A DNA stretch of 64,000 nt from Glutamicibacter arilaitensis Re117 (GCF_000197735.1 NC_014550.1:2666001-2730000); one strand, 5' to 3'; positions 36,989-45,944 are shown, counted from the first letter of the stretch. The notes: generated from the letters alone by a model not told the origin. Translations and numbers: made by a program.

Positions 36989-37405
36989 GTGAAGAAACCA
37001 CTTTTTCCACGACGTCCCAACGAGCCAACCCCCGGCGGATTATTCATCGCCCAAATGCTATGGCTCCTAGCCGGAGTGCTTTTTCTCGGCTTCGGCGGCT
37101 TCCTGGTTCATGAGCATACCCAGCAGTCCACCATGGGCTTCGCGGTCATTGCACTGATCATCCTTTTTGCCGCCGCCGGCCTGGCCTGCTGTGTGCTGGG
37201 TTACCGCTTATTCACCGGAGACCGGGCAGCACGCACCCAATTGTCGTGGGTCGGACTGATCACCGCACTGCCGTTGCTGCTGCGATTCGGCCGTTATTCG
37301 ATCCTGGCGGCCATCATCATGTTCAGCGTCGTGCTGATGTGGATGCCTGCGAGCAACAAGTACTTCAAGATCGTAGATCCCAAGCCCGCCAAGCCCCGCC
37401 GGTAG
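36989..37405 (+). CDS. Hypothetical membrane protein with four helices
   Basis: 138 residues from a GTG (VKKPLFPRRPNEPTPGGLFI). Four transmembrane helices follow a basic, proline-rich N-terminus; the end is KPAKPRR. TAGGGT ends seven bases before the GTG and there is no Shine-Dalgarno, so it may be leaderless; the open frame extends 25 codons upstream without support. Family not recognised. Confidence 0.7.
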   Translation: MKKPLFPRRPNEPTPGGLFIAQMLWLLAGVLFLGFGGFLVHEHTQQSTMGFAVIALIILFAAAGLACCVLGYRLFTGDRAARTQLSWVGLITALPLLLRFGRYSILAAIIMFSVVLMWMPASNKYFKIVDPKPAKPRR

Positions 37406-37443
37406 GCAGGCCACCAGCAAGAAGGCTGCACAACTGAAAGAAC

Positions 37444-37493
37444 AAAGGACCTGAGGTCCGCTTGCCCGTTAGGCAGCGGAACTCAGGTCCTTT
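37444..37493. terminator. Bidirectional terminator before metB
   Basis: AAAGGACCTGAG pairs with CTCAGGTCCTTT, with an inner TCCGCT/AGCGGA stem, between convergent genes. Confidence 0.92.
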
Positions 37494-37503
37494 GGCTTTG
37501 GCC

Positions 37504-38661
37504 TTAGAGGTTGGTGAAGGCCTTTTCCAGATCCTCAATCAGATCGGCCGGATCTTCAATGCCAACCGAGAGGCGCAGCAGGTTCACTGGAACTGCCAGC
37601 TCGGTGCCCTTCACCGAAGCGTGGGTCATCTCCGATGGGTAGTTCATCAGCGATTCGATGCCACCTAGGGATTCAGCCAGGGTGAACAGCTTGGTGCTCT
37701 CGGCAATCTTGCGAGCTGCTGCTTCGCCGCCGTTGAACTGCACCGAGACCATGCCGCCGAAGCCGGACATCTGCTTCTTGGCGATCTCGTGGCCGGGGTG
37801 GTCTTCGAAGCCCGGGTAGAGCACGCGCTCCACTTCGCTGCGTTCGCGCAACCACCCGGCAACCTGTGCGGCGTTCTCCGAGTGGGCACGCATGCGCACG
37901 CCCAGGGTCTTCAGCCCGCGGGTGGTCAAGAAGGCGTCCATTGGGCCCGAGACCGCACCGACGGCGAACTGGATGAAGCCGATCTTTTCTGCCAGCGCCG
38001 CATCCTTGACGATCACTGCACCGCCGACCACATCGGAGTGGCCGCCAATGTACTTGGTGGTCGAGTGGACCACGATGTCAGCGCCCAAGGTCAGCGGCTG
38101 CTGCAGGAATGGGCTGGCGAAGGTGTTGTCCACGACCAGCAGCGCGCCGCCGGCGTGGGCGATTTCAGCGACCTTGGCGATGTCGGTGATGGTCATCATC
38201 GGGTTCGATGGGGTTTCAACCCAGACCAGCTTGGCCTTGTTCTTTTCGATGGCGGCAGCCAGCGCTGCTTCATCAGCCATGTTCACCGGGGTGTTGCCGA
38301 TGCCCCAGTCGCCCAGCACGCGGTCGATCAGGCGGAAGGTTCCGCCGTAGGCGTCGTTGCCCAGCACGATGTGGTCACCGGGACGCAGAATCGCACGGAT
38401 CAGCGAGTCCTCGGCGGCCAGGCCGGAGCTGAAGGAGAAAGCGTGGTTGCCGAACTCGGCGCCAGCAAGCTGTGCCTGCAACGCGTCGCGGGTCGGGTTG
38501 GTGCCGCGGCCGTACTCGTAGCCGTTGCGCAGGCCGCCGATGCCGTCCTGGGCGTAGGTCGAGGAGAAGTGCAGCGGTGGAACTACAGCACCGGTGACCG
38601 GCTCGAATTCCTGGCCCGCATGGACAAAGCGGGTGTTTGCTCCCTGATGGTTTTCAGTCAT
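37504..38661 (-). CDS. metB: Cystathionine gamma-synthase/lyase family enzyme
   Basis: A PLP enzyme of the Cys/Met metabolism family, 385 residues from MTENHQGANTRFVHAGQEF (AAAGGA upstream). The PLP lysine is in VHSTTKYIGGHSDVVGG, and EYGRGTNPTRDALQ and VDNTFASPFLQQPL are family blocks. It lies 27 bases after cbs in one operon. With cystathionine beta-synthase as partner it may work as cystathionine gamma-lyase in reverse transsulfuration as well as, or instead of, gamma-synthase; the sequence does not separate the two. Confidence 0.92.
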   Translation of the reverse strand: MTENHQGANTRFVHAGQEFEPVTGAVVPPLHFSSTYAQDGIGGLRNGYEYGRGTNPTRDALQAQLAGAEFGNHAFSFSSGLAAEDSLIRAILRPGDHIVLGNDAYGGTFRLIDRVLGDWGIGNTPVNMADEAALAAAIEKNKAKLVWVETPSNPMMTITDIAKVAEIAHAGGALLVVDNTFASPFLQQPLTLGADIVVHSTTKYIGGHSDVVGGAVIVKDAALAEKIGFIQFAVGAVSGPMDAFLTTRGLKTLGVRMRAHSENAAQVAGWLRERSEVERVLYPGFEDHPGHEIAKKQMSGFGGMVSVQFNGGEAAARKIAESTKLFTLAESLGGIESLMNYPSEMTHASVKGTELAVPVNLLRLSVGIEDPADLIEDLEKAFTNL

Positions 38662-38688
38662 CGATATCAATCCTTTGAGGTGTTGTCT

Positions 38689-40053
38689 CTAGCGGGTGGA
38701 GTAGGCCAATAGATCAGCTGCGGTAGCTGCGGCGATCACTTCGCCGCCCTTGGTCAGCAAAACCGCGGGATGGCTCTTGAGCAGTTCTTGGGCATGTTCG
38801 GCGGTGTCTGCAGTGCCGATCAGCGGCATCGGCAGATCACCTAGGTCCGCCAGGGTGCTGGTTGGTTCTGCGCCGGAGAGCAGTGCATCGGTGATGTCCC
38901 CTGCCCCGATGACCCCACGGATTTCTCCGATACGGGCCGGAAGCGGTGCAGCAGAAACCACCAGTGCGTCATCGCCCTGTTCGCGCAGTGCCTTGGCAGC
39001 CTCAGCCAGGGTGGTTTCCAAGGTTATGGTGCCAGTGCCCTGCTTGGCCAGAGCGGCGCCGATGAAGTCCAGTGCGGAGTATTCATCGGTAGTGAAGCCC
39101 TGGTCCAGCATCCACTGGTCGTTGAAGATCTTAGCCAGGTAGCCGCGGCCGCCATCCGGGGCGATCACCACTACGACGTCATCTTCGCCCAGGTCCTTGG
39201 CCACGCGCAATGCGGCAACCACGGCCATGCCCGAGGAACCGCCCAGCAGCAGGCCTTCTTCCTTGGCCAGACGGCGGGTCATTTCAAATGATTCCGCGTC
39301 GGTGACTGGTTCGACAACATCCGGGACGGATGGGTCGTAGTTCCCCGGCCACATGTCTTCGCCCACGCCTTCAACGAAGTACGGGCGGCCGGTGCCACCG
39401 GAGTAGACCGAGCCATCGGGGTCCGCGGCGATGATCTTGACCGGGCCCGAGGCGCGGTCGGCGGAGATCTGCTTGAGATAGCGTCCGGTGCCGGTGATGG
39501 TGCCGCCGGTGCCGGCGCTGATTACTGCGTGGGTCAGCTTGCCTTCGGTGTCATTCCAGATTTCCGGGCCGGTGGTTTCGAAGTGGCTATCGGGTGCGCC
39601 GGGATTGGAGAACTGGTCCGGCTTGTAGGCGCCGTCGATCTCGGTGACCAGACGGTCCGAAACTCCGTAGTAGGACTGGGGCGAATCCGGGGCGACTGCG
39701 GTGGGGGTGACAACGACCTTGGCACCGTAGGCACGCAATACGTCGCGCTTTTCTTCGCCCACCTTATCCGGGGTGACGAAAATGGTGTCGTAGCCCTTGA
39801 GCTGGCCGACCATGGCCAAACCAACACCGGTGTTGCCGCTGGTTGGTTCCACGATGGTTCCGCCGGGCTTGAGCTGGCCGGATTCTTCGGCGCGCTCGAC
39901 CATCTTCAATGCGATGCGGTCCTTGATGGAACCGCCCGGATTCAAGTACTCAAGTTTCACCAACACGGTGGCTTTGATTCCGTCGGTGACTCGATTGAGC
40001 TTCACCAGCGGGGTATTGCCGATCAGATCTAGAACTGTGGACGCATACTTCAT
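38689..40053 (-). CDS. cbs: Cystathionine beta-synthase
   Basis: Joins homocysteine and serine into cystathionine (PLP-dependent). 454 residues from MKYASTVLDLIGNTPLVKLN. The PLP lysine is in NPGGSIKDRIALKM, and the phosphate loop region is EPTSGNTGVGLAM and SAGTGGTITGTGRYLK. The C-terminal third (from about 330) holds a pair of CBS domains, a regulatory module. TAAAGT ends seven bases before the ATG with no Shine-Dalgarno, so it is likely leaderless. It is the first gene of the cbs-metB operon. Confidence 0.95.
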   Translation of the reverse strand: MKYASTVLDLIGNTPLVKLNRVTDGIKATVLVKLEYLNPGGSIKDRIALKMVERAEESGQLKPGGTIVEPTSGNTGVGLAMVGQLKGYDTIFVTPDKVGEEKRDVLRAYGAKVVVTPTAVAPDSPQSYYGVSDRLVTEIDGAYKPDQFSNPGAPDSHFETTGPEIWNDTEGKLTHAVISAGTGGTITGTGRYLKQISADRASGPVKIIAADPDGSVYSGGTGRPYFVEGVGEDMWPGNYDPSVPDVVEPVTDAESFEMTRRLAKEEGLLLGGSSGMAVVAALRVAKDLGEDDVVVVIAPDGGRGYLAKIFNDQWMLDQGFTTDEYSALDFIGAALAKQGTGTITLETTLAEAAKALREQGDDALVVSAAPLPARIGEIRGVIGAGDITDALLSGAEPTSTLADLGDLPMPLIGTADTAEHAQELLKSHPAVLLTKGGEVIAAATAADLLAYSTR

Positions 40054-40192
40054 GTCAAGAACTTTACCGGCGTACGTCATACATGTCGTTCCGGTACGTA
40101 GCGAAACGTCACGCAGTGGACGAAGAGTTTTCTCCAGTGCTAGCGGCAGCGGGCCCGCGTTTCTGTGGGGCGGACGCTATAAGATGCGAATT
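40054..40192. promoter_or_regulatory. Divergent leaderless promoter region, cbs / glycosylase
   Basis: Both genes facing outward have a -10 hexamer ending exactly seven bases from the start codon: TAAAGT for cbs on minus (40061-40066) and TAAGAT for the glycosylase on plus (40180-40185). No recognisable -35 on either side. Confidence 0.55.
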
Positions 40193-41155
40193 ATGGAGAA
40201 GTCGTTGAGCGTCCAGTACGACCCGAAGCGCCCGGTATCGCTGCTCAAGACTTTGGGAATCCTGCGCCGTGGCCTGGGTGATCCGACCATCCGCTTATCG
40301 GCCACCGAGGCGTGGCTAGCTTTTGCCACACCTTTGGGAGATGCCTCATTGCATCTGCACAAGCCTTCAACCAGCTCGCCTGCGGCATTGCAGGCGTGGG
40401 GCCCGGGAGCACAGTGGGCTTTGGAGTCTGCGCCGAATTTGCTGGGCGCTTTGGATGACTGGAGCGATTTTGACCAGGGAATCAAAGAAGGAAGATTCCC
40501 GCAGATCGTTGCGCGTACCCGACTGGAACATCCCGATGCGGTATTGCCCACTACCGGGCGGATCTTCGAGCACGCGGCAGGTGCGATCTTGGAACAACGG
40601 GTAACCGGAATTGAAGCTAATCATGCGTGGCGTTGGATAATCCGCCATCTAGGACACCGCGCTCCCGGTCCGGTACCCGAAGGGCTGATGATTTTTCCCG
40701 AACCGCACCGGTTGGCATCCATGAAGCGATGGGACTGGCAAAAGGCGAGGGTGGAAGCCCAACGAGCCAACACCATGGGACGCCTGGTGCAGGTGGCGCA
40801 TAGTTTGCAGTGGTGGGCTGGCCAACCAATTGACCAGGTCAAGCCTGCGGCAATGCCTCCGGGAACGTTGGCGGCCGCTTTGGCTTCGGTGCCCGGTATT
40901 GGGCCATGGACCATTGCCGAAACTTTGCAACGCTCCCATGGAGCCGGTGACTTTATTTCGGTGGGTGATTACCATCTTGCCGATTTTGTTGGCCAGGTGC
41001 TGACCGGAAAACGAATCAGTGATTCGCAAATGCTGGAATTATTGGCACCCTACGCCCCGCATCGTCAACGCGTCGTGCGGATGCTGATGCTTTCGGGGCA
41101 GAAAAAACAAAGCTTCGGACCCCGCTACGCGCCGTTGGATCACCGGCGGCGCTAA
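40193..41155 (+). CDS. AlkA-like DNA-3-methyladenine glycosylase
   Basis: A base-excision repair glycosylase of the helix-hairpin-helix superfamily that removes alkylated purines. 320 residues from MEKSLSVQYDPKRPVSLLKT. The hairpin is LASVPGIGPWTIAETLQ, followed by the catalytic-aspartate region ISVGDYHLADFVG. AILEQRVTGIEANHAWR is the conserved segment before it. TAAGAT ends seven bases before the ATG (leaderless). The open frame runs 130 codons upstream over cbs; that part is antisense and not coding. Confidence 0.9.
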   Translation: MEKSLSVQYDPKRPVSLLKTLGILRRGLGDPTIRLSATEAWLAFATPLGDASLHLHKPSTSSPAALQAWGPGAQWALESAPNLLGALDDWSDFDQGIKEGRFPQIVARTRLEHPDAVLPTTGRIFEHAAGAILEQRVTGIEANHAWRWIIRHLGHRAPGPVPEGLMIFPEPHRLASMKRWDWQKARVEAQRANTMGRLVQVAHSLQWWAGQPIDQVKPAAMPPGTLAAALASVPGIGPWTIAETLQRSHGAGDFISVGDYHLADFVGQVLTGKRISDSQMLELLAPYAPHRQRVVRMLMLSGQKKQSFGPRYAPLDHRRR

Positions 41156-41179
41156 GGAGTCCGAAGCTAGAAAGGATAC

Positions 41180-41554
41180 TTAGGAATCAGCCTGTGCGGC
41201 TTCTTCAGCAATCTGCTTATGCACTTCGCTCATGTCGATGCCCTTGACTGCGGTGACAAGGTCTTCGAGCTGGGTCTGGTTCAGCGCACCAGCCTGCGAG
41301 AACACGAGGACGTTTTCGCGGAAAGCCATGATGGTTGGAATCGAGGTGACATTCGCGGCGCGGGCCAAGCCCTGCTCTGCTTCGGTATCCACCTTGGCAA
41401 AAACAACATCGCTGAACTTCTCGGAAGTCTGCTCGTAAACCGGCGCAAAATTACGGCATGGTCCGCACCAAGCTGCCCAGAAGTCCACCAGGACGATGTC
41501 GTTCTCATCAATCAGCTGCGCGAATTCGTCTTCGCTCACATTTTTCGTTGCCAT
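41180..41554 (-). CDS. trxA: Thioredoxin
   Basis: 124 residues, single thioredoxin fold with the active site WCGPC (cysteines 30 and 33) and the cis-proline in TSIPTIMAF. Starts MATKNVSEDEFAQLIDEND; the frame upstream runs toward tRNA-Tyr and is not used. The C-terminal extension (KGIDMSEVHKQIAEEAAQ) is longer than in E. coli TrxA. TACCGT ends six bases before the ATG without a Shine-Dalgarno, so it may be leaderless. It is convergent with the glycosylase gene. Confidence 0.94.
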   Translation of the reverse strand: MATKNVSEDEFAQLIDENDIVLVDFWAAWCGPCRNFAPVYEQTSEKFSDVVFAKVDTEAEQGLARAANVTSIPTIMAFRENVLVFSQAGALNQTQLEDLVTAVKGIDMSEVHKQIAEEAAQADS

Positions 41555-41661
41555 GGTTATACGGTAGCCGATCCTTATTTGAAATATGTAGAAAGGTGAT
41601 CTTGGTTGGACCCGGGAATAAAAACAATGCCGGTAGCCATGCATACCTTCCGTATGCAAAA

Positions 41662-41689
41662 AACTCCCGGATCCTAAGATCCGGGAGTT
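41662..41689 (-). terminator. tRNA-Tyr terminator
   Basis: AACTCCCGGATC pairs perfectly with its complement around a four-base loop; on minus TTTT follows. Confidence 0.93.
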
Positions 41690-41695
41690 ATTTTG

Positions 41696-41777
41696 TGGCA
41701 GATACTGGATTCGAACCAGTGAAGGCGTTGCCAGCTGATTTACAGTCAGCCCCCTTTGGCCACTCGGGTAATCTGCC
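41696..41777 (-). tRNA. trnY: tRNA-Tyr (anticodon GTA)
   Basis: 82 bases with a long variable arm: acceptor GGCAGAT/ATCTGCC, anticodon loop CTGTAAA within CTGA/TCAG, T-loop GGTTCGAATCC. No CCA encoded. The IS element lies about 130 bases upstream of it. Confidence 0.95.
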
Positions 41778-41903
41778 GAGTACGTTCGTTTCAAGAACAT
41801 TTGCTCTTGTCGGAACGAGAAATAACTCTACAGGAGATTTTCGATGTTGTGAAATCGAGAAGGGTGTTTTTGCTGTAAGCCTGATCACACACCAAATTCA
41901 GAG

Positions 41904-41911
41904 GGTAAAAC
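41904..41911. repeat. Target-site duplication, left copy
   Basis: GGTAAAAC, identical to the eight bases after the right end of the IS. Eight-base duplications are characteristic of ISL3-family elements. Confidence 0.93.
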
Positions 41912-41937
41912 GGCTCTTCAGGATTGAGAGTGTAACC
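41912..41937. repeat. IS terminal inverted repeat, left
   Basis: Begins GGCTCTTCAGGATTGAGAGT. The last codons and stop of the transposase lie inside it. Confidence 0.93.
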
Positions 41938-43225
41938 AAGGCCTAAACCCGCCAGTCTCCAGCAACGACCGTGCGATATAGTGCGTCAGATTCTTGAACC
42001 CCAACGCGATACCCCGCAAATGCTCTAACCGGCCATTGAGGGCTTCAGTAGGCCCATTTGAACTGCCGACGTGGTCAAAATACGCGAGGATGTCCGTCTT
42101 CCTCCGCCGCAGGGTGCCACCGAGCTTCTTCAGCTCCGGCAACCCCTTCGGGACCTTTGAGCCAACCCCGTTGATCAGTTGCTCCAACGCCCACCGCCCG
42201 ATCTCTGGTTTCGGTTGCCGGTAGGCATCCACCATCTTTTGATACACGCTCCAGACCAGTTGAACCGGCTCATACTCCGGCGCCGTAAAAAGGTCCTCAA
42301 GCTTGGCTTTCTGCTTGTCAGTGGCTAAGGACAGCCCCGTGGTCAAGATCCGACGGCACTTATACAGCGGGTCATCCTTGCGTCCCCGCCGGCCATGCTG
42401 TCCGCGCTGGACCCGCTGCCGGGTTTGATCCAGGGCCTCGGAACCCAATTTGACGACATGGAACGGATCCAAGACCTCCACCGCGTGGGGAAGCTCTTCG
42501 GCAGCTGCGGTTTTGAAGCCGGTGAACCCGTCCATCGCGACCACGTCAATGCCCTGCTTCCACTGGTCGTCTTGTCCGGCCAGCCAGGTCTTGAATACGG
42601 CTTTGGACCTTCCTGGAACCATATCCAGCAGGCGTGCGGTGCCGGTGCCATCGCGCACGGCGGTGAGATCCACGATGACGGTGACGTATTTGTCGCCGGT
42701 GCGGGTATGCCTCCATACGTGTTCGTCTACGCCTAAGACCTTGACGCCGGAAAACCGTGCAGGGTCATCGATCAGCAGGCGTTGGCCTTCAGCCAGCACT
42801 GCGTCGTTGGCGGTATTCCAAGTGACGCCGAGGCCTTCGGCGATCCGTGAGACGGAGAGGTGTTGGCAGACCAAACCGTTCAAGGCCCAGGCCAGGCCGG
42901 TCCTGCTGATTTTCTGGCGTTCCGGTGCAGCTCTGGACAGATCTTCACGCCACACCCGTTGGCAGTGGCCGCAGCGGTAGCGTCGGTGTTTGATGACCAG
43001 GACGGTCGGACGCCAACCGAAGGGTTGGTGGGCAAGTCTGCGGGTGACGGTATCCCTCGGTGTTCCTTCGCCCCCGCAGGTGCGGCACCACGGGTTCGGG
43101 GTGGTGACGTGGCAGAGGATCTCGGCTTTCGCTGCGCCCAGGTACTGCCCAATTGCGGTGAGTCCTAAGCCATCAAGTCCGGTGAAAGTGGTGAGGTCTG
43201 GTTCGGTGAAGGTAGAATTGAGCAA
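41918..43225 (-). CDS. ISL3-family transposase
   Basis: 435 residues. An N-terminal zinc-ribbon (CRTCGG and later CGHC with CVC-type spacing) and helix-turn-helix region is followed by the DDE transposase core: the first aspartate in VKVLGVDEHVW, the second in VVAMDGFTGF, and the glutamate in NGPTEALNGRLEHLRGIALG. The start is TTG, two bases after a large hairpin; no clear Shine-Dalgarno, so expression is probably low. The frame is intact. Confidence 0.94.
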   Translation of the reverse strand: MLNSTFTEPDLTTFTGLDGLGLTAIGQYLGAAKAEILCHVTTPNPWCRTCGGEGTPRDTVTRRLAHQPFGWRPTVLVIKHRRYRCGHCQRVWREDLSRAAPERQKISRTGLAWALNGLVCQHLSVSRIAEGLGVTWNTANDAVLAEGQRLLIDDPARFSGVKVLGVDEHVWRHTRTGDKYVTVIVDLTAVRDGTGTARLLDMVPGRSKAVFKTWLAGQDDQWKQGIDVVAMDGFTGFKTAAAEELPHAVEVLDPFHVVKLGSEALDQTRQRVQRGQHGRRGRKDDPLYKCRRILTTGLSLATDKQKAKLEDLFTAPEYEPVQLVWSVYQKMVDAYRQPKPEIGRWALEQLINGVGSKVPKGLPELKKLGGTLRRRKTDILAYFDHVGSSNGPTEALNGRLEHLRGIALGFKNLTHYIARSLLETGGFRPWLHSQS

Positions 43226-43226
43226 C

Positions 43227-43284
43227 GTCGAGGTCTTTCAAGAATGTTTGTGTGGAAACTTCCATTCTTCTGGAAGACCTCGAC
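43227..43284. other. Large hairpin in front of the transposase
   Basis: GTCGAGGTCTT and AAGACCTCGAC frame an extended stem (one side continues TCAAGAATG, the other CATTCTTCTGG, with a few mismatches), followed on plus by TTTTT. On minus it would fold in the transposase leader and could block translation of read-through mRNA. On plus it could act as a terminator. Confidence 0.7.
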
Positions 43285-43334
43285 TTTTTCGCGTTTTGGC
43301 GACATGCCCGGGATCCCGGGTGTTGGTTTTAGGT

Positions 43335-43360
43335 GGCTACACTCTCAATCCTGAAGAGCC
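43335..43360. repeat. IS terminal inverted repeat, right
   Basis: The complement of the left repeat with one difference (position 24 of 26). Confidence 0.93.
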
Positions 43361-43368
43361 GGTAAAAC
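43361..43368. repeat. Target-site duplication, right copy
   Basis: GGTAAAAC, matching the left copy exactly. Confidence 0.93.
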
Positions 43369-43416
43369 CGGTAGGCTATGAATCGAATCAGACCCGTTTC
43401 AACTAGGAGTATTCAC

Positions 43417-43905
43417 ATGGCTAGTGATTCCACATTCGACGTCGTAAGCAAGGTTGATAGCCAGGAAGTCGCCAACGCGATGAACCAGGCTCAGAAGGAA
43501 ATCGTACAGCGCTACGATTTCAAGGGCATTGGCGCTGAAGTTGATTTCAGCGGCGAGAAGATCCTGATGAAGGCCAACTCGGAAGAGCGCGTGAACGCAG
43601 TGCTCGATGTCTTCCAGTCCAAGCTGGTCAAGCGCGGCATTTCCTTGAAATCTCTGGATGCCGGCGAGCCATTCGCCTCGGGCAAGGAATACCGCATTGA
43701 GGCAAGTATCAAGGAGGGCATCGCCCAGGATGTTGCCAAGAAGATCAACAAGTTGATTCGCGATGAGGCTCCTAAGGGCGTCAAGTCCACCATCCAGGGT
43801 GACGAGCTGCGAGTATCTTCGAAGTCCCGCGATGATCTGCAGGCCACCATGGCTCTGCTGCGTGACTTCGAGGAAGCCGACCTGCAGTTCGTGAATTTCC
43901 GCTAA
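43417..43905 (+). CDS. yajQ: YajQ-family cyclic-di-GMP/nucleotide-binding protein
   Basis: 162 residues from MASDSTFDVVSKVDSQEVAN (TAGGAG upstream). The two ferredoxin-like halves of the YajQ fold are visible: EIVQRYDFKGIGAEVDFSGE and KKINKLIRDEAPKGVKSTIQ, ending ADLQFVNFR. Relatives in Xanthomonas and Pseudomonas bind cyclic di-GMP; a role in actinobacteria is not established. Its start is only 57 bases from the end of the IS, so its promoter may have been altered. Confidence 0.93.
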   Translation: MASDSTFDVVSKVDSQEVANAMNQAQKEIVQRYDFKGIGAEVDFSGEKILMKANSEERVNAVLDVFQSKLVKRGISLKSLDAGEPFASGKEYRIEASIKEGIAQDVAKKINKLIRDEAPKGVKSTIQGDELRVSSKSRDDLQATMALLRDFEEADLQFVNFR

Positions 43906-43935
43906 GACTCCCCGTGCGCCATTAAGCGCATCGCA

Positions 43936-43980
43936 CAGCGAGGGCTGTTTCCCACGGCAATTGGGAAACAGTCCTCGCTG
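43936..43980. terminator. yajQ terminator
   Basis: CAGCGAGG-g-CTGTTTCCC pairs with GGGAAACAG-t-CCTCGCTG, then TTCTTTTT. It also faces the convergent gene. Confidence 0.93.
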
Positions 43981-44010
43981 TTCTTTTTAGGTGGCGCCTG
44001 AGCGCCTCGT

Positions 44011-44607
44011 TCAGGAGTTCTCGTCGCTCTGGTAGTTCCGCTGATTCGATTTCGCTTCTTGGCGGGCTTTCTTCCTAAAGTATTTTTCGCGAGTCTTGTC
44101 GCGGGCACGAGATTTGATCTGCGCAACGTCGTCGGCGAAATGTTCTTTCGTCATTGCCTTGAATTCACTGAACCGGGCTTGTTCTTCTTCAGGTGTCGGC
44201 CCCTTTTCCCACAGCTTGAGCCAGAAAATCTCTGCCGCATTGCAAACCGCAATCAGGCTTGCCGCCAAAAGGCTGTCGTGCATCGAGCCGGTGAGTGCGT
44301 AGGACGCCACGAAACTGATCACCAGCCCCGCAGTAAACGGAAGTACAGCAAAGGGCACTCCCCCAGGGTTCGACCGGCCTTCTTTCAGGACCATTGGCCT
44401 GGCGATGATGGCACCAACGATTTCCGAGACGATGTAGGAAATCACCAAGCAAAGAGCGATCCTGCCGAAATCGGTGTCCAGGGTGATCCACCACGAGCAA
44501 ATCCATGCCAGAACCAAGGCGATCAGGCACTTGATGGCACCTGTTGTCAGTTGGCCGGTGATGGCCCATGCCAGACTCGGCAAACGTGCTTGTTCAGGAC
44601 CTGGCAT
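44011..44607 (-). CDS. Hypothetical membrane protein with charged tail
   Basis: 198 residues. Three or four transmembrane helices (about 20-40, 48-68, 85-105 and possibly 108-125) are followed by a strongly charged cytoplasmic tail of about 65 residues (KSRARDKTREKYFRKKARQ). I do not recognise a family. Convergent with yajQ. Confidence 0.72.
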   Translation of the reverse strand: MPGPEQARLPSLAWAITGQLTTGAIKCLIALVLAWICSWWITLDTDFGRIALCLVISYIVSEIVGAIIARPMVLKEGRSNPGGVPFAVLPFTAGLVISFVASYALTGSMHDSLLAASLIAVCNAAEIFWLKLWEKGPTPEEEQARFSEFKAMTKEHFADDVAQIKSRARDKTREKYFRKKARQEAKSNQRNYQSDENS

Positions 44608-44772
44608 ACTGCTCCTTCTTCAACACCTGTACGTGCTCGTTCTGCTTTTCTCTAACCATCGAATCACATCACATCACCCGTGCGTGGCTAGGTAAGTAGG
44701 CGAGCCGCAAATCGTTGTGACGCTCGAAGCCAGAAGTCCTTCCTTATTCAGGAAGAGCGCATTAAAACGGAG

Positions 44773-44811
44773 GAAGGCCGAACCCTGCGTTGCAAGCAGG
44801 ATGCGGCCTTC
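44773..44811 (-). terminator. htpX terminator
   Basis: GAAGGCCG/CGGCCTTC with an inner CCTGC/GCAGG stem; GTTTTAA follows on minus. Confidence 0.75.
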
Positions 44812-44832
44812 AGCATCAAGACGATGTTTGGC

Positions 44833-45705
44833 TCAGTACTGGCGTCCGCCAGCCATCGCCTCAAGACGTGCGATGCGATCTTCCATCGGAGGGTGGGTGG
44901 AGAACATGCGCTTGAGACGCGAACCGAACGGGTTGGCGATCATCAGGTGCGAGCTGTTTACCAGCTTCTGGTCATTAGAAGCCAGCGGAGCCTGGCTGAT
45001 TCCGGATTCCAGTTTGCGCAGCGCACTGGCCAGCGCCAGCGGATCGTTGGTCAGCTTGGCACCATCTTCATCCGCATCGTATTCACGGGTGCGGCTTACG
45101 GCCATCTGGATGATGGAAGCTGCCAGTGGCGCCAGCAGCGAAAGTGCAATCAAGGCAATTGGATTCACACCGCGGCTATTGCCTCCGCCGCCGAAGAACA
45201 TCAGGAACTGGGCAACGGAGGTGATCACACCGGCGATTGCCGCAGCAACGGAGGAGGTCAGGATATCGCGGTTGTACACGTGCATCAGCTCGTGGCCCAG
45301 CACTCCGCGCAGCTCGCGCTCATCCAGAAGCTGCAAGATGCCTTCGGTGCAGCACACTGCCGAGTTCTGTGGATTGCGGCCCGTAGCGAATGCATTTGGC
45401 GAAGCAGTGGGCGAGACATACAGGCGCGGCATCGGCTGCTGCGCGTTCATCGACAGCTCGCGCACGATGCGGTACATGCCGGGCTGCTGCTGTTCGGTGA
45501 CCGGGTAGGCATGCATCGAGCGCAGGGCCAGCTTGTCGCTGTTCCAATAGCTGTATGCGGTGCTTGCAAGGCCAATCAGCGCGAAAATCCAGATGAACAT
45601 CGACCGTCCGGTACCGGCGGCGATCAGCGATCCGATAGCCAGCAGCAAGGCGATCATTCCGCCCATCAAGAAGGCGGTTTTCAGTCCGTTGTTATGTCCA
45701 TGCAC
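44833..45705 (-). CDS. htpX: Membrane zinc metalloprotease HtpX
   Basis: M48 protease in membrane-protein quality control. 290 residues. Two N-terminal transmembrane helices; the zinc site [11 protein letters not shown] (HExxH); then two more helices after it (about 170-205). The third zinc ligand is in [17 protein letters not shown]. The protein ends [20 protein letters not shown], which is typical. The start is GTG, nine bases after AGGGAG, rather than the ATG read in another frame. Confidence 0.94.
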   Translation of the reverse strand: MHGHNNGLKTAFLMGGMIALLLAIGSLIAAGTGRSMFIWIFALIGLASTAYSYWNSDKLALRSMHAYPVTEQQQPGMYRIVRELSMNAQQPMPRLYVSPTASPNAFATGRNPQNSAVCCTEGILQLLDERELRGVLGHELMHVYNRDILTSSVAAAIAGVITSVAQFLMFFGGGGNSRGVNPIALIALSLLAPLAASIIQMAVSRTREYDADEDGAKLTNDPLALASALRKLESGISQAPLASNDQKLVNSSHLMIANPFGSRLKRMFSTHPPMEDRIARLEAMAGGRQY

Positions 45706-45944
45706 GGTGAGGTACTCCCTTAATGAAGCAAGCCAAGTTGGTGTTCTCTAGTCTAGTCAACGTCTGGAATTCCGGTTGTGTTCCGGTGAAAAGATCACAT
45801 GAAGGTGTGGCGTTGCCGGCATCGAGAGCCTAGGGGAATATTCCAACCGCGTTGACGTTGTACTTTTAAGCTGTGGTCCCGCATTTTATTTTCCGTCCGG
45901 TCCACGACTCCGATCCACATCGTGTCTGAAAGTGTGCGCTCTGC

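Larger units (their letters stand above)
41912..43360 (-). mobile_element. ISL3-family insertion sequence, complete
   Basis: 1449 bases bounded by 26-base terminal inverted repeats starting GGCTCTTCAGGATTGAGAGT that differ at one position. It is flanked by an exact eight-base target duplication and carries one intact transposase. Both ends, the duplication and the frame are undamaged, so insertion is recent or the element is still active. It sits between tRNA-Tyr and yajQ and interrupts what was the yajQ upstream region. Confidence 0.95.

Noticed and set aside
41912..43360. Composite transposon or genomic island around the IS
   Set aside because: Only one IS copy is present, and both flanks are housekeeping genes with an exact target duplication.
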